From the NCBI RefSeq assembly GCF_002814235.1, contig NZ_PHSU01000034.1, positions 47,648 through 111,647 of the forward strand: a stretch of DNA of 64,000 bases, written 5' to 3'. Made by a program: the position numbers and the translations under genes. Below the pieces are notes generated by a model that was not told the DNA's origin, ran no database searches, and saw only the letters and a program-made list of their open reading frames with translations. Shown here in pieces: positions 42,267 to 51,625 of this stretch (position 1 is its first letter; each line of letters opens with the position of its first letter). This DNA is from Pseudomonas sp. QS1027. Lineage in GTDB: Bacteria > Pseudomonadota > Gammaproteobacteria > Pseudomonadales > Pseudomonadaceae.

Positions 42267-43097
42267 ATGACTCAACGCTGGACAACCGCTGTACTGGATA
42301 TCGAGCAGGCCGGTGGCTGGGCCGTGGTGCACAGCCCCGCCGGTTTTCTGCTGGACGACAACGGGGTGCTGTTTCCCCGTGAGTGGCTCAAGCGCCAGGA
42401 CCTGTCGCTGTTGGCCGAGCACGGCATCGGGCATCTGGACGGCGAGCCGGTCTACCTGCTGGAGCTGAAGTCCGGCTTCGAACTGCCGGGCGGTCGTTGG
42501 CAGGGCCTGCGGGCATTCATGCTCGAGGGCGATCACACGATCTACCGCATGCTCGGTTATGCCGCGCAGATCGGCACCTGGGCGCGCGAACACCGTTTCT
42601 GCGGCAGCTGCGGCCAGGCCATGACCCAGGTGCATCTGGAGCGGGCGATGTTCTGCCAGTCCTGCGACCTGCGCAGCTACCCGCGGATCTCGCCGAGCAT
42701 GATCGTGCTGGTGACCCGCGGTGACGAAGTGCTGCTGGCCCGTTCGCCGCGTTTTGTCCCCGGGGTCTACAGCACCCTGGCCGGTTTCGCCGAGCCCGGT
42801 GAGTCGGCGGAAGAATGCCTGATTCGCGAAGTGCGCGAGGAAGTGCAGGTCGAGGTGAAGAACATCGAGTACATGGGCAGCCAGTGCTGGCCGTTCCCGC
42901 ACTCGATGATGCTGGGTTTTCACGCCGAGTATGCCGGTGGCGATATCGTCCCGCAGGCGGATGAAATCGAGGATGCGCAATGGTTCAGCATCCACAATAT
43001 GCCGCCGTTGCCGGCTTCGCGCTCGATTGCCCGCTACCTGATCGACCTGTACCTGGCCAAGCGCCTGGGGTATGCGGAACCGGTGCTGCCGGTCTAG
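42267..43097 (+). CDS. nudC: NAD+ diphosphatase / NADH pyrophosphatase NudC
   Basis: 276 aa. A zinc ribbon with two CxxC pairs (RFCGSCGQAM and FCQSCD) sits in the middle. The Nudix box GFAEPGESAEECLIREVREE follows directly and continues to the catalytic EEVQVEV. The SQCWPFPHSMMLGF motif (SQPWPFPxS family signature) specifies NudC, which hydrolyses NAD(H) and removes NAD caps from RNA 5' ends. Lies 16 bases after the crotonase gene. Its end overlaps the convergent TSUP gene by four bases. Confidence 0.94.
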   Translation: MTQRWTTAVLDIEQAGGWAVVHSPAGFLLDDNGVLFPREWLKRQDLSLLAEHGIGHLDGEPVYLLELKSGFELPGGRWQGLRAFMLEGDHTIYRMLGYAAQIGTWAREHRFCGSCGQAMTQVHLERAMFCQSCDLRSYPRISPSMIVLVTRGDEVLLARSPRFVPGVYSTLAGFAEPGESAEECLIREVREEVQVEVKNIEYMGSQCWPFPHSMMLGFHAEYAGGDIVPQADEIEDAQWFSIHNMPPLPASRSIARYLIDLYLAKRLGYAEPVLPV

Positions 43098-43873
43098 GCT
43101 ACGCTGAACCAGTGTTGCCAGGCCAGGCGCACGGTCAGGCCGAGGACCACGGTGATAAACACCGGGCGGATAAATTTCGCGCCGCCACTGATGGCGGTGC
43201 GCGCGCCGAAGAAGGCGCCGACCATCACCGACACGCCCATGCACAGGCCGATCACCCAGTCCACCTGGCCGGAAAACACGAACACCGACAACGCGGCGGC
43301 ATTGCTGACGAAGTTCAGGCTGCGCGCCACGCCGCTGGCCTTGACCAGGTCGATGGGGTAGAGCAGCAGGCTGCTGACGGTCCAGAAGGCGCCGGTACCG
43401 GGGCCGGCCACGCCGTCGTAGAAACCCAGGCCGAGGCCCTGGGGCAATTGCCATTTCTTCCTGATCGGCGCGTTGCTGTCCAATGGCGCCTTGGGCGTGC
43501 CGCCGAACAACAGGTACAGGCCACAGGCGAAGACGATCACCGGGAGCATCTTGTTCAGCCATTCGGCCGGCATGAAGTGCGCGGTCACGGCGCCGATCAG
43601 CGCGCCGATGAAGGTGCCGAGGATCGCCAGTTTCCATTGCCCCGGCTGAAACAGCTTGCGCCGATAGAAGGTGAAACCGGCGGTGGCCGAGCCGAAGGTC
43701 GAACTGAGCTTGTTGGTACCCAGCACCAGGTGCGGCGGTAGCCCCGCGGTGAGCAGGGCCGGGGTGGTCAGCAGGCCGCCGCCGCCGGCAATGGCGTCGA
43801 TGAATCCGGCGATAAAGGCAACAACGGTGAGAATGGCGAGGGTGGTCAGGTCTACGCTGAGATCGAAGGGCAT
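43094..43873 (-). CDS. TSUP-family transporter (TauE/SafE-like)
   Basis: 259 aa with about eight hydrophobic segments arranged as two repeats. The first begins FIAGFIDAIAGGGGLLTTPA and the second contains FYDGVAGPGTGAFWTVSSLL, the paired G-rich motifs of the TauE/SafE (DUF81) family. These carry anions such as sulfite, sulfonates or small organic acids; here the organosulfur genes begin just to the right, so a sulfur-compound role is attractive but unproved. Long antisense frames over this locus were ignored. Confidence 0.85.
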   Translation of the reverse strand: MPFDLSVDLTTLAILTVVAFIAGFIDAIAGGGGLLTTPALLTAGLPPHLVLGTNKLSSTFGSATAGFTFYRRKLFQPGQWKLAILGTFIGALIGAVTAHFMPAEWLNKMLPVIVFACGLYLLFGGTPKAPLDSNAPIRKKWQLPQGLGLGFYDGVAGPGTGAFWTVSSLLLYPIDLVKASGVARSLNFVSNAAALSVFVFSGQVDWVIGLCMGVSVMVGAFFGARTAISGGAKFIRPVFITVVLGLTVRLAWQHWFSVA

Positions 43874-43958
43874 GGGGTCGGCTTACTGTCGGCAAGTGGC
43901 GCGGCAGGGCCGCGCTGAAAGGCCGCCATCTTACCTATTACCGAATGTTGCTGCGACC

Positions 43959-45197
43959 TTACTTGGCCTGCGGGCCGTTACCGATCTGCCAATCATAGGG
44001 CGGCTCAGTCCCGTTGATCACCCAGTCCCCGACAATCCTTGCCTTGTAGATCACCGGGTTGTGCGACGACACCGTGCGTGCGTTACGCCAGTGTCGATCC
44101 AGCGCTTTGCCCTGGCGGACATCCGAGGCCCCCAGGGCATTGAACAATTCGCTGGTGGCCCGCTGGATCAACTCGGACACCACCACCTGGGCCGTGGCCG
44201 ATTCGATTTCCGCGTCCACATTGGCTTGCCGTTCAACCTCGGCGTCAGCGCCAAAGCGGGCAATATAGGCCCGTTGCGCCGGCTGTGCGGCCCGCACCGC
44301 ACTGGCTTCGGCGGCATAGACCAGGGCCGCGACTTCGCCCACCACCTGTTGCACCTGGGCATCCCCACTGACATGGGGGGCATTGCCGTGGCTGTAGATC
44401 CGCTTGCGCGCGCGTACCTGATGTTCCACATCCTTCAACGCCGCCCGGCCGATTCCTGCCAGGGTCGCCAGCAACACCAACTGATAGAACGCGGTCTGGT
44501 ATTTGAACCGTGTGGCGAAGTCGATCACATGCCCGGCTTCCACCGGGGCATCGATAAACCGCGAGGTCCCGCTGCCGGTGGTGCGTTGGCCGAAACCATC
44601 CCAGTCGTCGCTGTGTTCGACCCCCGGTTGGCGTGCGCGCACGGCGGCGATCACATTGCCGCCGGTGTCGCTGCGGCGGGCGTAGACGTCGATCCAGTCG
44701 GCAAAAATGCTCCCGGTGCTGTAGAACTTCTCGCCATTGAGGCGCCAGTGTTCGCCATCCGGGGTGACTTTGGTGCCGACATCGCCAATCACCACGTTGC
44801 CGATTTCGGTCCAGGCGCAGCCGACGATATCGCCGTCGACGAAGCGCTTGAACCACAGGTCGCGATTCGGCCCGGGCGCGGCATTCAAGCGGTCCTCGGC
44901 AAAGGCGAAATGCCCGCGCAGGGCCTGGGGCACATTGGAGTCGGCCTCGGCCAGTTCGATCAGCAGTTGGAACAGCTGGGGCAGGGAAGCGCCGCCGCCA
45001 CCATATTCCAGCGGTACCCGCACGGCGCCGAAGCCGGCCTGCTTGAGCCACTGGATCGGCTCGTGGGGCAGGTTGCGCGATTGTTCCCGTTCCAGCGCTC
45101 CGGCGGCGATGCGGGCGAAGATCGGCCGAAAGCGTTCGGCCAGGGATTCGTAGTCGACGCCAAGGGACAGCGGGTTGATCACCTGGTGTTCGGTCAT
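43959..45197 (-). CDS. DszC/SfnB-like acyl-CoA dehydrogenase-fold flavoenzyme (paralogue 1)
   Basis: 412 aa from ATG 45197 (AAGGAG nine bases upstream). Acyl-CoA dehydrogenase fold: N-terminal helical domain with GFGAVRVPLEYGGGGASLPQ, middle beta-domain (WTEIGN, WRLNGEKFYSTGSIFADW), C-terminal helical domain ending LDRHWRNARTVSSHNPVIYK, the DszC/SfnB signature. Relatives are FMNH2-using monooxygenases of sulfur compounds rather than CoA dehydrogenases; the usual catalytic Glu is not in place. It is divergent from sfnG with sigma-54 and enhancer-like sites between, so probably part of the sulfate-starvation response. Confidence 0.82.
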   Translation of the reverse strand: MTEHQVINPLSLGVDYESLAERFRPIFARIAAGALEREQSRNLPHEPIQWLKQAGFGAVRVPLEYGGGGASLPQLFQLLIELAEADSNVPQALRGHFAFAEDRLNAAPGPNRDLWFKRFVDGDIVGCAWTEIGNVVIGDVGTKVTPDGEHWRLNGEKFYSTGSIFADWIDVYARRSDTGGNVIAAVRARQPGVEHSDDWDGFGQRTTGSGTSRFIDAPVEAGHVIDFATRFKYQTAFYQLVLLATLAGIGRAALKDVEHQVRARKRIYSHGNAPHVSGDAQVQQVVGEVAALVYAAEASAVRAAQPAQRAYIARFGADAEVERQANVDAEIESATAQVVVSELIQRATSELFNALGASDVRQGKALDRHWRNARTVSSHNPVIYKARIVGDWVINGTEPPYDWQIGNGPQAK

Positions 45198-45244
45198 GGG
45201 ACAGCTCCTTGAGGGCAGAGAAAGAGGGACTTGCCAGGGGCGGT

Positions 45245-45260
45245 TGCACGGTCCATGCCG
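45245..45260 (-). promoter_or_regulatory. Candidate sigma-54 promoter for paralogue 1
   Basis: On the minus strand CGGCAT-N5-GTGCA, with GG and GC ten bases apart, about 36-48 bases before the start. Three mismatches to TGGCAC-N5-TTGCA, so weaker than the other sigma-54 sites here. Confidence 0.4.
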
Positions 45261-45311
45261 AGGGCGAGGAGCCCGGCGGGGCGGGTGTTTGTCGGGGCCG
45301 GCTGGGGACAA

Positions 45312-45329
45312 CTGTTGCCTGGCGAACAG
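45312..45329. promoter_or_regulatory. Candidate SfnR enhancer site, sfnG divergent region
   Basis: CTGTTGCCTGGCGAACAG, an inverted repeat (CTGTT-N8-AACAG) that recurs before msuE and in variant form before the sfnB-like gene at 46840. It lies 52 bases upstream of the minus-strand and 188 bases upstream of the plus-strand sigma-54 site. Apart from this, the promoters and the REP at 45383, the 374-base gap 45198-45571 shows no gene. Confidence 0.5.
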
Positions 45330-45382
45330 TGCATCAGCAAATCGTCCCGCCACGCCACAAATCTGCGGTCTGCACCGTCCCT

Positions 45383-45466
45383 TGCAGGAGCCGGCTTGCT
45401 GGCGATGGGGCCCGTGAGCCTTGCATCGTCTGATCGGCCGTCATCGCCAGCAAGCCGGCTCCTACA
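45383..45466. repeat. REP doublet upstream of sfnG
   Basis: tgcaggagccggcttgctgg on the left faces ccagcaagccggctcctaca on the right, the same REP type as at 7691. It lies between the enhancer-like site and the sfnG promoter. Confidence 0.85.
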
Positions 45467-45517
45467 GGGGATTGCGGCAAGCCTGCTATCAGCGCCGCGA
45501 GGAAGGTTCCCGGTCAC

Positions 45518-45533
45518 TGGCACGCTTGCTGCT
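45518..45533 (+). promoter_or_regulatory. Sigma-54 promoter of sfnG
   Basis: TGGCACG-CTTG-CTGCT: a perfect -24 element and a -12 element with GC correctly ten bases from GG. It ends 38 bases before the sfnG start, as expected for an RpoN-dependent gene activated by SfnR. Confidence 0.75.
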
Positions 45534-45571
45534 CTGACCCTCTGACATTCCCTGGTCCGAGGTTCAACGCC

Positions 45572-46672
45572 ATGAGTCAGCAAGCCGTAAAATTCGCCTA
45601 CTGGGTGCCCAATGTCAGTGGCGGCCTGGTGGTCAGCAAGATCGAACAGCGCACCAGCTGGGACATCGACTACAACCGCAAGCTGGCGCAATTGGCGGAG
45701 GCGGCGGGGTTCGAGTACGGCCTGACCCAGATCCGTTTCACCGCCGGCTACGGGGCCGAGTACCAGCATGAGTCGGTTGCCTTCAGCCATGCCCTGCTGG
45801 CCGCCACCAGCAAACTGAAAGTGATCGCCGCGATCCTGCCCGGCCCCTGGCAGCCGGCGTTGGCGGCCAAGCAACTGGCAACCATCGATCAGCTCACCGG
45901 AGGCCGGATCGCCGTCAATATCGTCAGCGGCTGGTTCCGCGGCGAGTTCCACGCCATCGGTGAACACTGGCTGGAGCATGACGAACGTTATCGCCGTTCC
46001 GAAGAGTTCATCCGTGCGCTGAAAGGCATCTGGACCGAGGAGCAGTTCACCTTCAAGGGCGATTTCTACCGCTTCAATGACTACAGCCTCAAACCCAAGC
46101 CCCTCAGCCAACCACACCCGGAGATCTTCCAGGGCGGCAGCTCCCGGGCGGCGCGGGATATGGCCGCGCGGGTCTCGGATTGGTATTTCACCAACGGCAA
46201 CACGCCCGAAGGGATCAAGGCCCAGGTCGATGATATCCGCGCCAAGGCGGCCGCCAACGGCCACTCGGTGAAAGTCGGGGTGAACGCCTTTGTCATCGCC
46301 CGCGACACCGAGGAAGAGGCCCGTTCGGTGCTGGCGGAAATCATCGACAAGGCCGATCCCGAGGCCGTCGGCGCGTTTGGCGATGCGGCGAAACAGGCGG
46401 GCAAGTCGTCGCCGGAAGGCGAGGGCAACTGGGCCAAGTCCAGCTTCGAGGACCTGGTGCAGTACAACGACGGCTTCAAGACCAACCTGATCGGTACGCC
46501 GCAGCAGATCGCCGAGCGGATCGTCGCCTTGAAAGCCGTGGGCGTGGACCTGGTGCTGGCGGGGTTCCTGCACTTCCAGGAAGAGGTGGAGTACTTCGGC
46601 AAACGGGTGTTGCCGCTGGTGCGCGAGCTGGAAGCGAAGAAGGTCGGGCGGACGGAAGAGGCACTGGCCTGA
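45572..46672 (+). CDS. sfnG: FMNH2-dependent dimethylsulfone monooxygenase SfnG
   Basis: 366 aa, luciferase-like (LLM) TIM-barrel flavin monooxygenase. It opens VKFAYWVPNVSGGLVVSKIE, contains QIRFTAGYGAEYQHESVAFS and NIVSGWFRGEFHAIGEHWLE, and ends GVDLVLAGFLHFQEEVEYFG, all typical of SfnG. It converts dimethylsulfone to methanesulfinate and formaldehyde with FMNH2 supplied by a reductase (here probably MsuE), after which MsuC and MsuD release sulfite. A sigma-54 promoter lies directly upstream, in agreement with SfnR control. Confidence 0.92.
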   Translation: MSQQAVKFAYWVPNVSGGLVVSKIEQRTSWDIDYNRKLAQLAEAAGFEYGLTQIRFTAGYGAEYQHESVAFSHALLAATSKLKVIAAILPGPWQPALAAKQLATIDQLTGGRIAVNIVSGWFRGEFHAIGEHWLEHDERYRRSEEFIRALKGIWTEEQFTFKGDFYRFNDYSLKPKPLSQPHPEIFQGGSSRAARDMAARVSDWYFTNGNTPEGIKAQVDDIRAKAAANGHSVKVGVNAFVIARDTEEEARSVLAEIIDKADPEAVGAFGDAAKQAGKSSPEGEGNWAKSSFEDLVQYNDGFKTNLIGTPQQIAERIVALKAVGVDLVLAGFLHFQEEVEYFGKRVLPLVRELEAKKVGRTEEALA

Positions 46673-46685
46673 GGTCTCGATCCAG

Positions 46686-46703
46686 GTGTTCACCCAGCAA
46701 CAG
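46686..46703. promoter_or_regulatory. Candidate SfnR enhancer site 1 before sfnB-like gene
   Basis: On the minus strand CTGTTGCTGGGTGAACAC, matching CTGTTG-N3-GG-N2-AAC, 85 bases upstream of the -24 element at 46788. Confidence 0.5.
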
Positions 46704-46736
46704 TGAAGCCGCATTGTGCTCGTCAGCGTGCGCTCG

Positions 46737-46754
46737 CTGTTGCTTGGGAAACTC
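46737..46754. promoter_or_regulatory. Candidate SfnR enhancer site 2 before sfnB-like gene
   Basis: CTGTTGCTTGGGAAACTC, same core as the other sites with a poorer right half, 34 bases upstream of the -24 element. Confidence 0.4.
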
Positions 46755-46787
46755 CATAACCCAATGAAAATAAACAAATAATAATTC

Positions 46788-46803
46788 AGGCACAGAAGCT
46801 GCA
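46788..46803 (+). promoter_or_regulatory. Sigma-54 promoter of sfnB-like gene
   Basis: AGGCAC-AGAAG-CTGCA, with GG and GC ten bases apart. Transcription would start near 46813, downstream of the ATG at 46804, which therefore cannot be the start codon; the gene must begin at ATG 46840. Confidence 0.65.
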
Positions 46804-46839
46804 ATGACTCAGGTAACACTATTCGCCCGAGAGCGTTCC

Positions 46840-48063
46840 ATGTCGTCCCTGCCTGAATCTGCCGTCTACCCGATCCATTCCCCCAATGCCCATCTGATCC
46901 GTGACGAGCACGAAGCGCTCGCGGTTGCCCACAGCGTCGCCGCTTATCTGCTGGAGCACGACGCCGAACGTGATCGCACCCGTCAGGTGCCCGCCGAAGT
47001 GGTGGATCGTTATTCCAACAGTGGCCTCTGGGGCATCAGCGTGCCCCGTGAATTCGGCGGCGCCCAGGTCTCCTATGCGGTGTTGGCCGAAGTGATCGCG
47101 ATCATCTCGGCAGCCGATCCGTCCCTGGGCCAGATCCCGCAGAATCATTACTGCCTGCTGGAAGATATCCGCTTGCAGGGCACTCCCGAGCAGCAAGCGC
47201 ATTTCTTCGCCCTGGCCTTGCAGGGTCATCGGTTTGCCAATGCCCTGTCGGAAACCGGCGGCAAGCATGTCCAGGACATCCAGGCGACGATCCGTCGTCA
47301 CGGTGACGGGCATGTGATCAACGGTCGCAAGGGCTACTGCACCGGCTCGTTGTACGCCCACTGGCTGGCGGTACTGGCCCTGGATGAAGAGCAGAAAGGC
47401 CAACTGGCGTTTGTCCCGCGGGGTACTCCGGGGCTGGTGATCGTCGATGACTGGGACAGCATCGGCCAGCGCACCACTTCCAGCGGAACGGTGCTGGCGC
47501 AGGATCTGAAGGTGTCGGCCTTCAACCTGTTCCCCACGTATCGCTCCTACGAAAGCCCGACCCTGGCCGGGCCTTTCGCCCAACTGACCACCGCCGCCAT
47601 CGACGCCGGCATCGCCCGGGCGGCCCTGCGTGACACCGTGGCTTTTGTGCGCGAACACGCCCGTCCGTGGATCGATGCCGGGGTGGAAAAGGCCAGTGAA
47701 GACCCGCTGACCATCATTCAGGTCGGCGGCCTGGAGATCCGTCTCGAAGCCGCCGAAGCCTTGCTCGAACGGGCCGGCAAAGCCCTGGATGCCGCGCGCC
47801 CGGCTCCCGATGAAGACAACGTCGCGCGGGCCTCGCTGGCGGTGGCCAAGGCCAAGGTGTTGACCACCGAGATCGCCATCGAGGCCAGCAACAAACTCTT
47901 CGAACTGGGTGGCACCCGCTCGACCTTGAAAAAGCACAACTTCGACCGTCACTGGCGCAATGCCCGGGTCCACACCCTGCACGACCCGGTGCGCTGGAAG
48001 TATCACGTGGTTGGCAACTGGCTGCTCAACGGCATCAAGCCACCGCGTCACGACTGGTCCTGA
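46840..48063 (+). CDS. sfnB: SfnB-family sulfur acquisition oxidoreductase (paralogue 2)
   Basis: 407 aa from ATG 46840 (see the sigma-54 promoter at 46788 for why not 46804). Acyl-CoA dehydrogenase fold with SVPREFGGAQVSYAVLAEVI, FANALSETGGKHVQDIQATI, INGRKGYCTGSLYAHWLAV and a C-terminus HNFDRHWRNARVHTLHDPVR, the SfnB/DszC ending. Proteins called SfnB are induced by sulfate starvation and co-regulated with SfnG; the reaction is not settled. It heads a unit with the MetI/MetQ-like transporter genes, the first starting four bases after its stop. Confidence 0.82.
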   Translation: MSSLPESAVYPIHSPNAHLIRDEHEALAVAHSVAAYLLEHDAERDRTRQVPAEVVDRYSNSGLWGISVPREFGGAQVSYAVLAEVIAIISAADPSLGQIPQNHYCLLEDIRLQGTPEQQAHFFALALQGHRFANALSETGGKHVQDIQATIRRHGDGHVINGRKGYCTGSLYAHWLAVLALDEEQKGQLAFVPRGTPGLVIVDDWDSIGQRTTSSGTVLAQDLKVSAFNLFPTYRSYESPTLAGPFAQLTTAAIDAGIARAALRDTVAFVREHARPWIDAGVEKASEDPLTIIQVGGLEIRLEAAEALLERAGKALDAARPAPDEDNVARASLAVAKAKVLTTEIAIEASNKLFELGGTRSTLKKHNFDRHWRNARVHTLHDPVRWKYHVVGNWLLNGIKPPRHDWS

Positions 48064-48067
48064 GCCC

Positions 48068-48733
48068 ATGGCTGAATTGCTGAAAAACATCTACTGGGCG
48101 GACATCGCCCAGGCCTGCCTCGATACCCTGAGCATGCTCGCCGCGGCCCTGGGTTTCACCGTATTGCTGGGCTTGCCCCTGGGCGTGCTGCTGTTTCTCA
48201 CCGGCAAGCGCCAGTTGCATGAAACCCTGCTGGTGTACCGCAGCCTGTCGGTGCTGGTGAATATCCTGCGTTCGCTGCCGTTCATCATCCTGCTGATCGT
48301 GCTGATTCCCCTGACCACCTTGCTGGTGGGCACGTCCCTCGGTGTGCCGGGGACCATCCCGCCGTTGGTGGTGGGCTGCACGCCGTTTTTCGCCCGGTTG
48401 GTGGAAACCGCCTTGCGCGAAGTCGACCGCGGCGTGGTCGAGGCGACCCAGGCCATGGGCGCCAGCACCTGGCAGGTGATCCGCCACACCCTGTTGCCCG
48501 AAGCCCGTGCGGGTCTGCTGGCGGCGGTGACGGTGACCGCCATCGTGCTGGTGGACTACACCGCCATGGCCGGGGTGATCGGCGGTGGCGGGCTCGGGGA
48601 CCTGGCGATCCGCTACGGCTACCAGCGTTTCCAGACCGATGTGATGGTGGTCACCGTGATCCTGCTGCTGGTCCTGGTCCAGGGCCTGCAAATGACCGGT
48701 GATCGCCTGGTGGCCCGCTACAGCCATCGTTGA
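48068..48733 (+). CDS. MetI-type ABC transporter permease
   Basis: 221 aa from ATG 48068, four bases after the sfnB-like stop. Five hydrophobic segments and the permease EAA loop EATQAMGASTWQVIRHTLLP are present, with RSLPFIILLIVLIPLTTLLV and VDYTAMAGVIGGGGLGDLAI as in methionine-uptake MetI. With the adjacent MetQ-like binding protein it should import methionine or a related sulfur compound such as a sulfoxide. No MetN ATPase gene occurs beside it, which is unusual; it may share an ATPase encoded elsewhere. Confidence 0.85.
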   Translation: MAELLKNIYWADIAQACLDTLSMLAAALGFTVLLGLPLGVLLFLTGKRQLHETLLVYRSLSVLVNILRSLPFIILLIVLIPLTTLLVGTSLGVPGTIPPLVVGCTPFFARLVETALREVDRGVVEATQAMGASTWQVIRHTLLPEARAGLLAAVTVTAIVLVDYTAMAGVIGGGGLGDLAIRYGYQRFQTDVMVVTVILLLVLVQGLQMTGDRLVARYSHR

Positions 48734-48812
48734 ATTCATTACCCATAACCCTGAACAACCCTGGCCCAACGTCCGCCACACGCCGGCCCCTTTTGCCTCT
48801 CTGGAGCACAGC

Positions 48813-49583
48813 ATGAAAAAGACCCTGGCCATCCTGGCTGCCCTGATGTCCCTGGCGGTTCACGCCAATGAAAAACTGATTGTCGGCGCCACCCCGGTGC
48901 CCCACGCGGAGATCCTCGAGTTCGTCAAACCGGAACTGGCCAAGGAAGGCGTGGACCTGGAGATCAAGGTGTTCAATGACTTTATCCAGCCCAACCAGCA
49001 GCTGGCGTTGAAGAACCTGGACGCCAACTACTACCAGTACCGACCGTTCCTCGATGACTACAACAAGACCCGCCACACCAACCTGGTGCCGGTGGTCGGC
49101 GTGCATATCGAGCCGTTCGGCGCTTACTCGACCAAGATCAAGAATATTTCCGAACTGAAGGACGGCGCCTCGGTGTCGATTCCCAATGACCCGGTTAATA
49201 CCGGACGGGCCCTGGTGCTGCTGCACGAAGCCGGTTTGATCAAGCTGAAGGACCCGAGCAATACCCTGGCGACCCAGCACGATATCGTCGAGAACCCCAA
49301 GCACCTGAAGATCCGCGAACTGGAAGGGGCGATGCTGGCCCGTTCGGTGAGCCAGGTGGATCTGGCGTTCGTGTTTGCCAACTATGCGCTGGAAGCCGGG
49401 ATCGACACCCATAGCGCGCTGATCGTCGAGAAGGGCAAGGACCTGTACGTCGAGTTCCTGGTGGCACGGCCGGACAATATCAATGACCCACGTATCCAGA
49501 AACTGGCCAAGGCGCTGAATTCCGATGCGGTGCGGCAATTTATCCTGACCCGCTACAAGGGCCAGATCGCCCCGGGGTTCTGA
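48813..49583 (+). CDS. MetQ-type (NlpA family) substrate-binding protein
   Basis: 256 aa from ATG 48813. Signal peptide MKKTLAILAALMSLAVHA lacks a lipobox Cys, so a free periplasmic protein rather than the usual MetQ lipoprotein. The NlpA fold is clear: LIVGATPVPHAEILEFVKPE, FNDFIQPNQQLALKNLDANY, QYRPFLDDYNK and VSIPNDPVNTGRALVLLHEA. MetQ proteins bind methionine; position within sulfur-starvation genes suggests a sulfur-containing ligand. Transcribed with the permease, 79 bases downstream of it. Confidence 0.86.
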   Translation: MKKTLAILAALMSLAVHANEKLIVGATPVPHAEILEFVKPELAKEGVDLEIKVFNDFIQPNQQLALKNLDANYYQYRPFLDDYNKTRHTNLVPVVGVHIEPFGAYSTKIKNISELKDGASVSIPNDPVNTGRALVLLHEAGLIKLKDPSNTLATQHDIVENPKHLKIRELEGAMLARSVSQVDLAFVFANYALEAGIDTHSALIVEKGKDLYVEFLVARPDNINDPRIQKLAKALNSDAVRQFILTRYKGQIAPGF

Positions 49584-49596
49584 GCCACGGACAGGC

Positions 49597-50058
49597 TCAC
49601 CGCGGCTCCAGCAGCCGCGCGCCTGTCCCATGGGCACCCAGCATATCGCCATAGTTGCGTAGCGGGCAGTTCTCCATCGACAGGCAGCCACAGCCGATAC
49701 AGCCATTGAGCTTGTCCCGCAGGCGGGTCAACTGGGCGATGCGTTCGTCCAGTCCGGTCTTCCAGTTTTCCGATAAGCGCCTCCAGTCCTCGGCCGTAGG
49801 CGTACGGCCTTCGGGCAGGCTCTGCAAGGCCTGGTGAATCTCCGCCAACGGAATGCCCAGGCGCTGGGCGACCTTGATCAGGGATACCCGGCGCAACACC
49901 TCGCGCGGATAACGACGCTGGTTACCGGCATTGCGATAACTCTGGATCAACCCTTTGGTTTCATAGAAGTGCAGGGCGGTCACCGCCACGCCGCTGCGGG
50001 CTGCCAGTTGGCCGACCGTCAGGGCCTTGTCCGTGGGCAGGGGCTTTTGCGTTGCCAT
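49597..50058 (-). CDS. soxR: Redox-sensitive MerR-type regulator SoxR
   Basis: 153 aa. The MerR helix-turn-helix is at the N-terminus (LTVGQLAARSGVAVTALHFY, ETKGLIQSYRNAGNQRRYPR), followed by a dimerisation helix and the [2Fe-2S] motif C120-x2-C123-x-C125-x5-C131 in NGCIGCGCLSMENCPLRN, which is the SoxR signature. It senses redox-cycling compounds such as phenazines. In Pseudomonas it usually controls transporters and monooxygenases rather than soxS. The divergent promoter at 50072 carries a SoxR-type operator in front of a small monooxygenase gene. Confidence 0.93.
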   Translation of the reverse strand: MATQKPLPTDKALTVGQLAARSGVAVTALHFYETKGLIQSYRNAGNQRRYPREVLRRVSLIKVAQRLGIPLAEIHQALQSLPEGRTPTAEDWRRLSENWKTGLDERIAQLTRLRDKLNGCIGCGCLSMENCPLRNYGDMLGAHGTGARLLEPR

Positions 50059-50071
50059 GGCGAGAAACCTC

Positions 50072-50102
50072 TTGACCTTGAGTTAACTGGAGGTTTTACC
50101 CT
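50072..50102 (+). promoter_or_regulatory. SoxR-type promoter with 19-bp spacer
   Basis: TTGACC (50072-50077), 19 bases, TACCCT (50097-50102). The spacer carries the imperfect palindrome ccttgagttaactggagg (50076-50093), very close to the known SoxR operator. A 19-bp spacer is the mark of MerR-family activated promoters. It points toward the gene at 50152. Confidence 0.75.
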
Positions 50103-50151
50103 GCGTGGCCTCGGATCACAAGATCCTGTTCGACTTCCTGGGGAGCCTTTC

Positions 50152-50513
50152 ATGCCGTCGACAGCGCAAAATCGCAGTTTTACCCAATTGATCCAGTTCG
50201 AGATCGAGCCCGGACAACTCGAGGCGCTGGTGCTTGCCCTGGCCGGACAGACCGAGCGGTTGGCCCGGGTCGAGGGCGGTTTTATCAGCGGCACGGTGCA
50301 GGCCAGCGACGACGGCCGGCGCGTGCTCAACGCGTTGCAATGGCGTTCCAGGGAAGATGGCGAGGCGGCATTCGCCCGTTTCGAAAGCGGCGAAGAGGAT
50401 TTCTGGGCACTGATCCGCGCCCACCACGCCAAGGCGGTGAGCTTCGATTCGTTCCAGGTGCTACGCAGCATCGAGCGCAGCCAGGACGACGCCTTGCAGT
50501 GTGCCCTGGTGGG

Positions 50514-50517
<4 letters not shown>
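50152..50517 (+). CDS. Antibiotic-biosynthesis-monooxygenase-like (ABM) small protein
   Basis: 121 aa from ATG 50152 (GGAG eight bases upstream). The ferredoxin-like ABM fold is suggested by FTQLIQFEIEPGQLEALVLA, a middle strand RVEGGFISGTVQASDDGRRV and the closing WRSREDGEAAFARFESGEED. Such dimeric proteins oxidise quinone- or phenolic-type compounds without cofactor, or protect against them. The SoxR-type promoter upstream suggests induction by redox-active compounds. Its end overlaps the convergent sfnR gene by four bases. Confidence 0.78.
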
Positions 50518-51617
<1,100 letters not shown>

Positions 51618-51625
51618 AGGCTTCT

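Noticed and set aside
42111..43895. 594-codon minus-strand frame spanning nudC and the TSUP gene
   Set aside because: Both nudC (Nudix box, zinc ribbon) and the TSUP permease are real; this frame has no family features.
46804..46839. ATG 46804 as start of the sfnB-like gene
   Set aside because: It lies between the -12 element and the predicted transcription start, so it would not be on the mRNA.
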